Source: Streptomyces sp. CCM_MD2014
GTDB taxonomy: Bacteria > Actinomycetota > Actinomycetes > Streptomycetales > Streptomycetaceae
Direction: 5' to 3'
Assembly (NCBI RefSeq): GCF_000772045.1
Contig: NZ_CP009754.1
Coordinates: forward strand, 3,224,001-3,288,000
DNA: 64,000 bases
Positions 42,902 to 60,613 of this stretch are shown here, one piece after another (the first letter of the stretch is position 1; each line of letters begins with the position of its first letter). A program made the position numbers and the translations under genes. The notes beneath the pieces were generated by a model. It was not told where the DNA came from and searched no databases. It saw only the letters and a list, made by a program, of their open reading frames with translations.

Positions 42902-42939
42902 CCCGGCCCGCGCGCACCCGCAGCGACGCGCGGGCCGGG
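42902..42939 (+). terminator. Terminator after the 140-residue protein
   Basis: CCCGGCCCGCGCG (42902-42914) pairs with CGCGCGGGCCGGG (42927-42939), 13 bp, 23 bases after the stop. Confidence 0.8.
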
Positions 42940-43181
42940 CGCCACTCACCGCGTGGGGCCGGCCAACGGCACGCGTCGGCGCCGTGGGACCTCGCGTCGT
43001 ACGACGACTGACCCGATCCGTCGGCATCGGGGGCTACGCCCGCCGTCTGGTCTCTCGGCAACGAGTTCTGTCTGCCGGCCCGCCCGAGGCACCGCCCCCC
43101 GGTGGCCTTCCTTCCGGTGAACGGGCACCGACGCTCAGCCGCACCGGCCGTGCGGCGGGGCACGTCGCCGGACATGCCGAA

Positions 43182-43222
43182 GGGCCGGGTCCTCCGCACG
43201 CCGTTGTGCGGCGACCCGGCCC
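43182..43222. terminator. Two-part hairpin between convergent genes
   Basis: GGGCCGGGTC (43182-43191) pairs with GACCCGGCCC (43213-43222), and inside it CCGCAC (43194-43199) pairs with GTGCGG (43206-43211). It lies about 135 bases beyond the PEP carboxykinase stop. Confidence 0.75.
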
Positions 43223-43356
43223 GAGCGGGACCTTCCCGCGCCCCGGGCACTGCTGAGCTACTGGAGCGCGGGGAGACCCCCTCGTGGCCGGCCTTCGTGA
43301 CGACTTCGCGGGTCAGGGCTAGTCGGACCGGCCACGGAGCTTGGTGGTGCGGACGG

Positions 43357-45177
<1,821 letters not shown>

Positions 45178-45438
45178 GATTGCTCCTAAATGAGGGGTTT
45201 TTTGTTGGGAGGCCCCGTGGGGGCTGCGACCCGGATGCGTGACGTTGACCTCGTGGGCGCTCATCCGGTGTCGACCGCACTCATTTGATCATCCGACGCG
45301 AGCGCCCATCTGTCCAGAGGGCGTCACACCTGAGCGGCGTGAGGATCGCCACGTGCCCGGACCGGGAGTGCACCGCCGGGTTCCCCGTGAGACGATGGCC
45401 ACTCGCCGCGCGGCAGCCGTCCGTACTGATGCGTAACT

Positions 45439-45450
45439 TACGGAACCGTA
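45439..45450. promoter_or_regulatory. 5-2-5 palindrome upstream of the hemolysin III-like gene
   Basis: TACGG-AA-CCGTA lies 15 bp before the ATG at 45465, inside a less GC-rich block (TAACTTACGGAACCGTAGG). This placement would block transcription or translation start if bound. Regulator unknown; TetR-type sites often look like this. Confidence 0.45.
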
Positions 45451-45464
45451 GGTACGATGCGCCC

Positions 45465-46169
45465 ATGACTGCGTCCGTCCCCGACGCGCCCCAGGACGCC
45501 CCGGCCGGCGGCCGCGGCCCTGTCGCGCTCTCCCTCCCGCACCCGGTCAAGCCGAAGCTGCGCGGCTGGCTGCACCTCGGCATGTTCCCGGCGGTCCTGA
45601 TCGCCGGTCTGGTGCTCACCGCCCTCGCCGAGTCGGCCGAGGCCCGCATAGCCTGCGGCGTCTACGTACTGACGGCCTGCCTCCTGTTCGGCGTCAGCGC
45701 CCTCTACCACCGGGGGAACTGGAGCCCGCGCATGGACGGCGTCCTGCGCCGTCTCGACCACGCCAACATCTTCCTGATCATCGCGGGCACCTACACCCCG
45801 CTCACGATGCTGCTGCTGCCCGGCGCCAAGGGCGAGTGGCTGCTGTGGGGCATCTGGGCGGCCGCCGCGGCCGGCATCGTCTTCCGCGTCTTCTGGGTGG
45901 GCGCCCCGCGCTGGCTCTACACCCCCTGCTACCTCGCCATGGGCTGGGCGGCCGTCTTCTACCTGCCCGAGTTCATGCGGGCCGGCGGCATCGCCGTCCT
46001 GGTCCTGGTGATCGTCGGCGGTGTGCTCTACAGCGCGGGCGGCGTGATCTACGGCCTCAAGCGTCCCAACCCGTCACCGCGCTGGTTCGGCTTCCACGAG
46101 GTCTTCCACTCCTTCACCCTGGCCGCCTTCATCGCGCACTACGTGGGGATCTCGCTGGTCGCCTACTAG
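45465..46169 (+). CDS. Hemolysin III/PAQR family membrane protein
   Basis: 234 residues with seven membrane segments. PAQR signatures: FGVSALYHRGNWSPRM with the Ser and His of the metal site, LRRLDHANIFLIIAGTYTPL with the Asp/His, and near the end WFGFHEVFHSFTLAAFIAHYVG with two further histidines. PAQR proteins share a zinc-dependent hydrolase-like site; bacterial members affect membrane homeostasis rather than act as true hemolysins. Start chosen at the first ATG after the low-GC promoter. Confidence 0.9.
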   Translation: MTASVPDAPQDAPAGGRGPVALSLPHPVKPKLRGWLHLGMFPAVLIAGLVLTALAESAEARIACGVYVLTACLLFGVSALYHRGNWSPRMDGVLRRLDHANIFLIIAGTYTPLTMLLLPGAKGEWLLWGIWAAAAAGIVFRVFWVGAPRWLYTPCYLAMGWAAVFYLPEFMRAGGIAVLVLVIVGGVLYSAGGVIYGLKRPNPSPRWFGFHEVFHSFTLAAFIAHYVGISLVAY

Positions 46170-46227
46170 CGGTCCGGCGGCACGAAAACGCCGGGGCCGG
46201 AGGCGGCCCCCGTGGCATCCTGACCTG

Positions 46228-46959
46228 GTGAACGGTCCCGAGATCCACGTCGAGTTCGCCCCCGAGCTGCACCTGTTCGTCCCGCGTGCCCGCACCGCCG
46301 GCGCCGTCCGCGCGACCACCGACGGGGTCTCCACCCTCGGCCACCTCGTCGAGTCCCTCGGCGTCCCGCTCACCGAGGTCGGCACCCTGCTCGTCGACGG
46401 CCGTGAGGTGCCGCCCGGGCACATCCCGGCGGGCGGCGAGTCGGTGCGCGTACGGCCCGTGCGGTACCCCCAGCACGTCCCCGGCGCTCCCCTGCGGTTC
46501 CTGCTCGACGTGCACCTGGGCACGCTGGCCCGGCGGCTGCGGCTGCTCGGCGTGGACACGGCGTACGAGTCGACGGACCTCGGCGACCCGGCGCTCGCCG
46601 CGCTGTCGGCGGCCGAGAAGCGGGTCATGCTCAGCCGCGACCGGGGCCTGCTGCGCCGCCGCGAGCTGTGGTCCGGCGCCTACGTCTACAGCACCCGCCC
46701 CGACGAACAGCTCCAGGAGGTCCTGGACCGCTTCCGGCCCGGCCTGCGCCCGTGGACGCGGTGCACCGCCTGCAACGGACTGCTCCGGCCGGCCGCCAAG
46801 GAAGAGGTGGCACAGCAGCTCAAGGGCGGGACGCAGCGGTCCTACGACGTCTTCGCCCAGTGCACGACGTGCGGACGGGCCTACTGGCGGGGCGCGCACC
46901 ACGAGCAGCTGGAGGCGATCGTGGAGCGCGCCGTGAGCAGAAGTACTCAGGGCGGTTGA
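46228..46959 (+). CDS. Mut7-C RNase domain protein with ubiquitin-like N-terminus
   Basis: 243 residues, GTG start with a weak ribosome site. The N-terminal 85 residues resemble a ThiS/MoaD-like fold (IHVEFAPELHLFVPRAR, VESLGVPLTEVGTLLVDGRE). The C-terminal Mut7-C domain has FLLDVHLGTLARRLRLLGVD with the leading Asp, MLSRDRGLLRRR, and a four-cysteine zinc ribbon (CTACNGLL and CTTCGRAYWRG). Such proteins are predicted nucleases of PIN-like fold; no partner gene is evident here. Confidence 0.88.
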   Translation: MNGPEIHVEFAPELHLFVPRARTAGAVRATTDGVSTLGHLVESLGVPLTEVGTLLVDGREVPPGHIPAGGESVRVRPVRYPQHVPGAPLRFLLDVHLGTLARRLRLLGVDTAYESTDLGDPALAALSAAEKRVMLSRDRGLLRRRELWSGAYVYSTRPDEQLQEVLDRFRPGLRPWTRCTACNGLLRPAAKEEVAQQLKGGTQRSYDVFAQCTTCGRAYWRGAHHEQLEAIVERAVSRSTQGG

Positions 46960-47008
46960 GCGGTTCCGCCGATCACCGGAGGCCGGCCGGCGCGGTGGAA
47001 TGGACGGC

Positions 47009-47359
47009 ATGACCGCCTCGTCCCGCCTCCCGGCCGCGCAGCTCACTCACGCGCAGCTGTCCGCCCGCGCCTTGACCATCGGCTCCGTGACCGGGCTCGT
47101 CCTGCTGCTGCCGACCGTCGTCCTCGCCTGGATCGCCGTGCTCGCCTCCGAGCGCGGCAGCCGCTGCCTGACGTACGGCGAGCAGTGCTCGCACGTTCCC
47201 GGCGACGCCCTGTGGGCCTGCTTCTGGGCCTCGGCCGCCCTGGGCGTGCTGGCGCTCGCCTGGCCCCGCACCCGGTGGGCCCCCGCCAGGTGCGCGGCCG
47301 TCCTCCTGCAGTGGGGCGCGCAGCTGACGCTGGGCGCGCTGATCCTCGCCGGAGCCTGA
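47009..47359 (+). CDS. Small four-cysteine membrane protein
   Basis: 116 residues from the ATG at 47009 (an ATG three codons earlier is as likely). Three membrane segments (IGSVTGLVLLLPTVVLAWIAVLA, ALWACFWASAALGVLALAW, CAAVLLQWGAQLTLGALILAG) with a short loop GSRCLTYGEQCSHVPGD that may form a disulfide. No known family. It is close behind the Mut7-C gene and convergent with the DUF255 gene. Confidence 0.68.
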   Translation: MTASSRLPAAQLTHAQLSARALTIGSVTGLVLLLPTVVLAWIAVLASERGSRCLTYGEQCSHVPGDALWACFWASAALGVLALAWPRTRWAPARCAAVLLQWGAQLTLGALILAGA

Positions 47360-47376
47360 CGTGCTCGCCGGCCGCC

Positions 47377-49407
<2,031 letters not shown>

Positions 49408-49429
49408 GCCTCCATCCTCGCGCACGCGC

Positions 49430-49480
49430 CGCCGCCCCGGACGAACGCCACGGTGGGAGTGGCGCACGGACGGGGCGGCG
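49430..49480. terminator. Nested hairpin between guaD and the DUF255 gene
   Basis: CGCCGCCCCG (49430-49439) pairs with CGGGGCGGCG (49471-49480), and CGCCAC/GTGGCG (49446-49451/49459-49464) pairs inside. It lies 33 bases beyond the guaD stop, so it probably ends the purine operon. Confidence 0.7.
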
Positions 49481-49513
49481 GGAGCCCCGGGAGAGGCTCT
49501 TCGCGGGGCCGGT

Positions 49514-50017
49514 TCAGTAGTCGACGCGGTCGGTCTTGGCGATCCAGGCGTCGAACGGCTGGGTGCGGTGGGGCAGGTCGAGGTGTTCCACGGTCATGGG
49601 CCAGTTCGCCTGCGGCCGCTTCTCGAACAGGTCGTAGAACTTGCGGTCGTCGAAGCCGGCCACGGCGGCGTCGTGACGGTCGGCGGAGAAGACGAGGCGG
49701 TCGACGCGGGCCCACAGGGCCGAGGAGAGGCACATCGGGCAGGGCTCGCAGGACGTGACGAGGGTGCAGCCCTGCAGGCTGAAGGTGCCAAGCGTCTTGC
49801 AGGCGGCACGGATGGCGCTGACCTCGGCGTGGGCGGTGGGGTCGAGGCCGGCGGTGACCTGGTTGTTGCCGAGGGCGATGATCTCGTCGCCCCTGGCGAT
49901 GAGGGCGCCGAAGGGGCCGCCGCCGTTGTGGACGCTGGTGGTGGCCAGGTCGATGGCCTTCTCCATCCAGGCGCGCTCGAACTCGCGGATGCCGGTCTCG
50001 AGGGTGTCGGTGGTCAT
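49514..50017 (-). CDS. guaD: Guanine deaminase (cytidine-deaminase fold)
   Basis: 167 residues from the ATG at 50017. Zinc motifs [19 protein letters not shown] (His and catalytic Glu) and [19 protein letters not shown] (two Cys). The segment [20 protein letters not shown] and the C-terminal [14 protein letters not shown] resemble Bacillus GuaD rather than TadA. It turns guanine into xanthine, which the adjacent xdhABC enzyme oxidises. It lies 194 bp downstream of xdhC in the same direction. Confidence 0.9.
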   Translation of the reverse strand: MTTDTLETGIREFERAWMEKAIDLATTSVHNGGGPFGALIARGDEIIALGNNQVTAGLDPTAHAEVSAIRAACKTLGTFSLQGCTLVTSCEPCPMCLSSALWARVDRLVFSADRHDAAVAGFDDRKFYDLFEKRPQANWPMTVEHLDLPHRTQPFDAWIAKTDRVDY

Positions 50018-50211
50018 GCGTGCTCCTTCTTGGGCATGCGGCGTGCGGGAGTACGGCGTGCGGGCCGGGCGCTTCACGGGGGAGGAGGCGTAGGAGCAGT
50101 ACACCGCTCGGCGGCGAGGCCCGGCCAGGGGCCGAAAACATGAACTACGGACGGGCTGCGACCGGCGGCTCGTAGGTTCCTACAAGGCCCGGCGGCCGGA
50201 CCCGAGGGGAG

Positions 50212-51021
<810 letters not shown>

Positions 51022-51022
51022 G

Positions 51023-54921
<3,899 letters not shown>

Positions 54922-55524
54922 GACCGACCTTCATTTCGACTCGGGACACGTCGATTCATCATGTTCGCCAATTTCAGGCAGCTTTCTCTGTTCGGACGCG
55001 CCGCGCAAGAAAAGCGAGCGCACATCGGCACGCGACAGGGGCATGCCGTGAAGAGGTTCAGAAGAGGTGCACAGGTGCACAGGTGACAGGTGCGCGGGTG
55101 CAGCACTTGTGCGGGGGCAACCCGAGACGTGCCCCGTCAGGGCACAGGGGACGGCGTGTCAGCAGCCGTGCGCGACCCGGCCCGAAACCCACACGGTGCG
55201 GCGGGCGAGGCGACTCAGATCGGAGTTGGTGTTCATCCGCCGATCGCCTCCTGTCGGTAGTCATGGGTCTGCTTCTCTGGCAAATTAGTGGCTTCGGTCA
55301 CCGGGGTCAAGAGAGGAATTCGTCGATTTTCCCCGCCGGGAGAGGCGCGGGCACGAAAGCGGTGCCGGACACTCTCCCCAGGGTCTCCTCGCCGCAGGAC
55401 ACTTGAGCGACGTGCAACCGGGGAAGGACCCGGGAACGGGCCGGGAGGGCCCTGGGACGCCTGGGGCCACCGGGGCGCCCGGGGCGGACCGGCAGGACAC
55501 CGATGCCGCCGGAGGGGGCGCGAC
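54922..55524. other. 603-bp divergent region between xdhA and the STAND gene
   Basis: No gene supported. The xdhA-proximal part (54935-55010) is lower in GC and is the likely xdhA promoter. A run of 8-bp repeats (AGGTGCAC twice, AGGTGAC, AGGTGCGC, GGGTGCAG) spans 55065-55103. A second lower-GC block (55230-55330) may hold the promoter for the STAND gene. Confidence 0.5.
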
Positions 55525-58500
55525 ATGCGGGACAGTCATCGGGCGGAGGCCGAAGGGCTGCTCAGGCGGGCCGTGGAGGAGGAGGTACGGCGCTCGGGCG
55601 GACGCACGGACGGGAACGTGCTGCTCTCCCGGGCCCGCGCGGCACTGGACGCGATGGCGGGGACGGCCGGCGAGGAGTACGCGGCCTACACGCACGCCCT
55701 CGACGAGGCCGCCGCCGGACAGCTCTCCTTCCGCGAGCGCTACGCCCGTGAGGGCGCCGGCACGCCCCTGCTGGTGGCCGGCGTGGCGGCCGTCGCCGCG
55801 GTGATCGCCGACGTGGCGCTCGGCACGGGCACCGGCACCGCGGTGGGCGCGGGAGTGGCGGTGGGGGTCGTCGGCTCGGCGGCGACCGTGCTGAAGGTGG
55901 CCGGCACCCATGTGCCGGCCGCCCATCACCGCGCCGGGGCGGTCAGCCAGCCCGGCGGGCCCGAGCAGCTGCGGCTGCAGTGGCTCACCGCGCTGGAGGT
56001 GCGCGGCATCCGTCCGTTCCTGGACCAGCAGCGGATGCTCGCCGCGTCCACCGGACCGGCCAAGACCGGGCCGAAGCTGCGGGGTGCCGACAAGAGCGCG
56101 GCCGCACGGGGGCGCAGCGCGCTGGAGCAGTCGTTCGCGCAGCTTCCCGTGGCGGAGGGGCCGTTCGCGGGACGGCGGCAGGAGATGGCGCGGCTGCGGC
56201 AGTGGGTGCAGGCGGCCCGCGCGAGCACGGAGACCAAGCCGACGGTGGTGGTCCTGCACGGACCGCCGGGCAGCGGCCGTACGACGCTGGCCGTGCGGGC
56301 CGTCCACGAGCTGCGGGACTACTTCCGCGGCGCCTGCCTGGTAGACCTGCGCGGGACCGGGTCCGGGGCGGGCGGCTCCGGAGCGGGCGGTTCGGGGACG
56401 GGCGGTGGGTCGCCGCTGAGTACCCGGGACGCGCTGCTGCACCTGCTGAACCGGCTCGGGGCGCCGCGCGAGCAGCTGCTGTTCCGGGAGCGGTCCTCCG
56501 CGGACCAGCAGGTCAAGCGGCTCGGCGAGTTGTACCACCAGCATCTGACGGGCGTCCCGGTCACCGTCGTCCTCGACGACGCCTCGGACCCCGAGCAGGT
56601 GCGGGCGCTGGTCCCGGAGCGCTCGGACAGCCTGGTGCTGGTCACCGCGCGGGAGCCGCTGCGGCTCCCGCCCGACCTTCCCGCCCGGGTGTACGACCTG
56701 CCCGTCGAGGCGCTGGACGCGGCGGGCGCGGAGGAGCTGCTGGGCGCCGCCGCGGAGGACGCGTCGGGGCCGTACGACGCCGAGTCGAGCGAGCTGATCC
56801 GGCAGCTGTGCGGCGGGCTGCCGCTGGCGCTCAGGATCGCCGGGTCGGCGCTGGGCCCGCGCTCACCGCGCGCGCTGGCGACCGACCTGGGCGCCTACGG
56901 TCCCGTGGAGCCGGTCGAGCGGGCACTGTGGCTGCGCTACACCGACCAGTCGGAGCCGGCCCGGCGGCTGCTGCGCCGGCTGGCGCTGGCGGGGCGCACC
57001 TCGCTGGGTGCCGCGGCCGCCGCCGCCCTGCTGGCCACGGACGAGGCGGAGGCGTCCCGGCAGCTGGCGGCGCTGTCGCGGGCCGGGCTGATCGACCACG
57101 TGCGGGGCAGCCGCTACCGCCTGCACGACGTGGTGCGCGGCTTCGCCCGCGCCCGGCTCGCCGACGAGGAGGAACCCGGCGAGCGGACGGCCGCGCAGGA
57201 ACGGCTCATCGCGAACTACGCCGAGCTGGCCGACTCCGTGCTGCGCCTGGTCGACGGCAACATGTCGACCCGCTCCAACCAGTTCGGGCAGTACGGCTTC
57301 ACGTCCCTGGACGAGGCGCTGCGCTGGCTGGACGACGAGTCGAGCTTCATCACGGCGGCGCTCCGGCACGCGGAGGGCGTCGACCAGGGCGCGGTGCTGA
57401 ACCTGCTGGGCGCGCTGTGCGACTACTGCCTGCTGCGCGGCGACCTCTACCGGCTCGGTGAGATCAGCGAGCTGGCGCAGTCCGTGGACCAGGGGCTGCT
57501 GGTGCGCTCGGTGCAGTGGCGCACCGGTATCGCGGCCCGGCAGCTGGGCGAGCTGGACAAGGCGCGTACGACGCTGGCCTCCGTGGTCGATCTGTACCGG
57601 GACGCCCACCACGACGCCGGTGCGGCACGCGCCCTGTGCTCGCTGGGGATCACGCTGCACCACCAGGGCAACCTGACCGACGCGGCGGCCAAGCTCCAGG
57701 AGGCGCTGGACCTGCAGGCCGCGCCGGAGCTGGCCACGGACCGGGCGTGGACGCTGCACGCGCTGGCGGCGGTGCAGCGCGACCGGGCCCGGCTGGCCGA
57801 GGCCCTGGAGCTGCTCACCGAGTCGCTGGTGCTGCACCGCGCGGGCGAGTCGGTGCACGGTCAGGCGTGGGCCCACTTCCAGCTCGGTCAGCTGCACCTG
57901 CGCAGGGGCGACGTGCCGGGCGCCGAGTCGGATCTGCGGGCGGCCCTGGACCTGTACGGCCGCACCCAGGACGCCCGCGGCGAGGCGTGGGCGCTGACCC
58001 AGCTGGCGCGGGCCCGCCTGGTGGACGGCGACGCCCTGGAGGCGGTCGAGGAACTGCGGCGCGCGGCGGCCCGGCACCGCGAGAACGAGGACGCCCGTGG
58101 CGAGGCCTGGACGGTCTACTACCTGGGCCAGGCGCTGGAGGAGACCGGCGACCTGGACCAGTCGGTGCGCGAGCTGGAACGCTCCCGCACGATGTTCTCC
58201 CGCATGCGGGACGTGTACGGCCTGGCCTGCGCCCGGCACCACTCGGCGCGCGTCACCCGCGACCAGCGGGCCGCCCAGACCGGTTCGCTGCGCAACTCCG
58301 GCTTCGCCCGGCAGCTCCTGGTCGACGCCCGCGCCGACTTCCAGCGCATCGGCGTCGGGCACGGCGAGGCGTGGACGTGCCTGGAGCTGGCCGTCGTGGA
58401 CGCGGGCAACGCCCGTACGCCGCAGGCCCTGGCCCTGTGCGACGAGGCGGCCGCCCTCTTCGCGGGGTACGGCGACCGGCGGGGCGAGGACTGGGCCCGC

Positions 58501-58758
58501 TTCCTGCGCTGCACGCTGCTGCCGTACGCCGCCCCCGGCGGGGTGGAGGTCGGCACGGCGGTGGCGCAGGAGGAGCTGGCCCAGCTGGCCCGCGCCCGGC
58601 ACAGCGCCCGCGACACCAAGCTGGACGACTACGTGGACGCCTACCAGCTCCTCCTGGAGCGCGGCGTACAGCTGGAGGCCGGCTGGCAGGCCTGGCGCCT
58701 GGGGATGGTCCCGGGCCGCCAGGCGAGGGAGGTGATGGGCGTGGCGGTCACGGCCTGA
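55525..58758 (+). CDS. Membrane-anchored STAND (NB-ARC) NTPase with TPR repeats
   Basis: 1077 residues, ATG after GGAGGGGG. An N-terminal helical domain (residues 1-75) precedes two adjacent membrane segments (about 78-122, LLVAGVAAVAAVIADVALG, VGAGVAVGVVGSAATVLKVAG). The NTPase (about 210-560) has a Walker A HGPPGSGRTTLAV in which Arg replaces the usual Lys, Walker B VTVVLDDASD, a sensor LVLVTAREPLRLP, and the GxP motif CGGLPLALRIAGSA. A winged helix (LIDHVRGSRYRLHDVVRGFA) and about ten TPR-like repeats follow (e.g. GEAWALTQLARARLVDGDAL). Role could be signalling, regulation or defence. Confidence 0.85.
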   Translation: MRDSHRAEAEGLLRRAVEEEVRRSGGRTDGNVLLSRARAALDAMAGTAGEEYAAYTHALDEAAAGQLSFRERYAREGAGTPLLVAGVAAVAAVIADVALGTGTGTAVGAGVAVGVVGSAATVLKVAGTHVPAAHHRAGAVSQPGGPEQLRLQWLTALEVRGIRPFLDQQRMLAASTGPAKTGPKLRGADKSAAARGRSALEQSFAQLPVAEGPFAGRRQEMARLRQWVQAARASTETKPTVVVLHGPPGSGRTTLAVRAVHELRDYFRGACLVDLRGTGSGAGGSGAGGSGTGGGSPLSTRDALLHLLNRLGAPREQLLFRERSSADQQVKRLGELYHQHLTGVPVTVVLDDASDPEQVRALVPERSDSLVLVTAREPLRLPPDLPARVYDLPVEALDAAGAEELLGAAAEDASGPYDAESSELIRQLCGGLPLALRIAGSALGPRSPRALATDLGAYGPVEPVERALWLRYTDQSEPARRLLRRLALAGRTSLGAAAAAALLATDEAEASRQLAALSRAGLIDHVRGSRYRLHDVVRGFARARLADEEEPGERTAAQERLIANYAELADSVLRLVDGNMSTRSNQFGQYGFTSLDEALRWLDDESSFITAALRHAEGVDQGAVLNLLGALCDYCLLRGDLYRLGEISELAQSVDQGLLVRSVQWRTGIAARQLGELDKARTTLASVVDLYRDAHHDAGAARALCSLGITLHHQGNLTDAAAKLQEALDLQAAPELATDRAWTLHALAAVQRDRARLAEALELLTESLVLHRAGESVHGQAWAHFQLGQLHLRRGDVPGAESDLRAALDLYGRTQDARGEAWALTQLARARLVDGDALEAVEELRRAAARHRENEDARGEAWTVYYLGQALEETGDLDQSVRELERSRTMFSRMRDVYGLACARHHSARVTRDQRAAQTGSLRNSGFARQLLVDARADFQRIGVGHGEAWTCLELAVVDAGNARTPQALALCDEAAALFAGYGDRRGEDWARFLRCTLLPYAAPGGVEVGTAVAQEELAQLARARHSARDTKLDDYVDAYQLLLERGVQLEAGWQAWRLGMVPGRQAREVMGVAVTA

Positions 58759-58794
58759 GACCGTGCCCGCCCGCCCTCGGGACGGCTCGCGGGG

Positions 58795-59022
58795 TCAGCC
58801 CCGCTGGGGCTTCGCCTCCGGGCCGCCGGAGACGTCCGGCTCGGCCGGCTCCTTGAAGTCCACCTTGCCCATGTGGCGGTTCATGGACTTCATCAGTCCC
58901 CACACCGCCAGGGCCATCACCGCGAACACGATGAACCCGAGGACGCCGGGGGTGACCTTGTCCTCGTCGAGCTCGGCGAGAGTGACGAGGTGCGTCATTG
59001 CCAGGCTTGCGCTTGCACTCAT
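58795..59022 (-). CDS. Small single-pass membrane protein downstream of mca
   Basis: 75 residues from the ATG at 59022, one base after the mca stop (an ATG three codons earlier overlaps mca). One membrane helix (GVLGFIVFAVMALAVWGLMKSM) with a charged end (MGKVDFKEPAEPDVSGG). Conserved small partner of mca in actinomycetes as far as I recall; function unknown. Confidence 0.8.
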   Translation of the reverse strand: MSASASLAMTHLVTLAELDEDKVTPGVLGFIVFAVMALAVWGLMKSMNRHMGKVDFKEPAEPDVSGGPEAKPQRG

Positions 59023-59023
59023 G

Positions 59024-59905
59024 TCAGGCATTGTCCCGGATGCCCGCGAAGAGGTCGTCCTCGGGGAGGGAGGTTTCCACGAGGGACTTGGCCAGCTCGT
59101 ACTCCTCGGTGGGCCAGACCTCCTTCTGGATCTCCATCGGCACCCGGAACCAGCCCCCGTCGGGGTCGATCTGCGTGGCGTGCGCGATCAGCGCCTTGTC
59201 GCGGATCTCGAAGAAGTCCGCGCAGGGCACGTGCGTGGTGAGGGTGCGCTCCTTGCGCTCGGACTCCGCCCAGCGCTTGAGCCAGTCCTCGTAGGGGGAC
59301 TCCAGGCCGCGCTCCAGCAGCGCGTTGTGCAGCGCCTCGGTGCGGGGCCGGTTGAAGCCCTGGTTGTAGTAGACCTTCTGCGGCTGGTACGCCGGTCCGT
59401 ACTCGCTCTCCGGGTACTTCTCGGTGTCGGCCGCGCCCTCGAAGGCCACCATCGTGATCTTGTGGGTCATGATGTGGTCGGGGTGCGGGTAACCGCCGTT
59501 CTCGTCGTAGGTGGTGATCACCTGGGGCCGGAAGGAGCGGATCTTCCGCACCAGCTCACCGGCCGCCTTGTCGACGTCCTCCAGGGCGAAGCAGCCCTCC
59601 GGCAGCGGCGGCAGCGGGTCGCCCTCGGGCAGGCCCGAGTCGACGAAGCCGAGCCACTCCTGCTTCACGCCCAGGATCTCCCGGGCCTCGTCCATCTCCT
59701 TCTTGCGCACCTCGTGGATGTTCTCCTCGATGTACGCGTCTCCCTGGAGCTTGGGGTTGAGGATGGAGCCGCGTTCCCCGCCCGTGCAGGTCACCACCAG
59801 CACGTCCACCCCCTCGGACACGTACTTCGCCATGGTGGCCGCGCCCTTGCTCGACTCGTCGTCGGGGTGGGCGTGGACGGCCATCAGTCGCAGCTGGTCA
59901 GTCAA
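59024..59905 (-). CDS. mca: Mycothiol S-conjugate amidase
   Basis: 293 residues. The zinc site motifs AVHAHPDDESSKGAATMA and GGYPHPDHIMTHKITM and the segment TGGERGSILNPKLQGD identify Mca; MshB deacetylases differ in the later part (KVYYNQGFNRPRTEALHNAL here). It cleaves mycothiol S-conjugates to mercapturic acids for export. Start is a TTG at 59905 (TTGACTGACCAG) with GAGG eight bases upstream; the next ATG is already inside the conserved sequence. Confidence 0.94.
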   Translation of the reverse strand: MTDQLRLMAVHAHPDDESSKGAATMAKYVSEGVDVLVVTCTGGERGSILNPKLQGDAYIEENIHEVRKKEMDEAREILGVKQEWLGFVDSGLPEGDPLPPLPEGCFALEDVDKAAGELVRKIRSFRPQVITTYDENGGYPHPDHIMTHKITMVAFEGAADTEKYPESEYGPAYQPQKVYYNQGFNRPRTEALHNALLERGLESPYEDWLKRWAESERKERTLTTHVPCADFFEIRDKALIAHATQIDPDGGWFRVPMEIQKEVWPTEEYELAKSLVETSLPEDDLFAGIRDNA

Positions 59906-60035
59906 GACTCAATCCTCGGTCAGTCGGCGCCCCGGCGTGCAGCGGCGCAATCGCAGGCTTCTATAGTGACCGAATCGGGAGCGGAATAATTCCGGGGCCC
60001 GGGAACCCGGACCCGCTCGCGCGGAGAGGACGATC

Positions 60036-60434
60036 ATGAGCACGGCGAGCACGCGGACTCCTCAGGGCCGCTACGGCCGCTCCTCGGACGAGCAGGCCGA
60101 CCGCACGCTCAAGGTCGTCGGCGCCGTGCTCGGCGCGCTCCTGCTCGCCCTGATCGGCTGGTTCGGCTACCACTACGTCGGCCAGAACAAGATCAGCGGT
60201 GAGCTGATCGGGTTCGAGCTCGCCGAGGACTCGGTGCAGGTGCACCTGGAAGTCCGCAAGGACGCCGGTGTCACCGGCTACTGCACGGTGCGCTCCCAGG
60301 CGGAGGACGGCGACGAGGTGGGCCGGGCCGACTTCCGCTTCGCCGGGGACGAGACCCGCATCGACAAGGTCGTCACCCTCAGGACCAAGGCCGCGGGGAC
60401 GTCGGCCGAGCTGCTCGGCTGCCATCCGGAGTGA
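60036..60434 (+). CDS. DUF4307 membrane protein
   Basis: 132 residues. One membrane segment (VVGAVLGALLLALIGWFGYHYV) after a polar N-terminus, then an extracytoplasmic beta domain (ISGELIGFELAEDSVQVHLE, TGYCTVRSQAEDGDEVGRAD) with two cysteines. Typical actinomycete DUF4307 between mca and greA. Ribosome site GAGAGGA lies before the ATG. Confidence 0.9.
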   Translation: MSTASTRTPQGRYGRSSDEQADRTLKVVGAVLGALLLALIGWFGYHYVGQNKISGELIGFELAEDSVQVHLEVRKDAGVTGYCTVRSQAEDGDEVGRADFRFAGDETRIDKVVTLRTKAAGTSAELLGCHPE

Positions 60435-60613
60435 TCCGGCGGGGCCCCGGGCGCCAATACCTCTCACCTGACCTGCGGTGACATGAATCTGGTGGCTTAT
60501 GTCCTCCCCCTTTGGCCACTCAATTGTTAGGCTCGTGGTTTCGCCCTTCCGTGAAGGAACATCCTTCTGGGTAGGGCGTTGATTTGTATTCCCAGTACCA
60601 ACGAGGAGCACCC

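Larger units (their letters stand above)
42879..43356. other. 478-bp gap between convergent genes, with two terminators
   Basis: Convergent genes end on both sides. Besides the two hairpins listed separately I see no gene; reading frames here are long only because of high GC. Confidence 0.6.
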
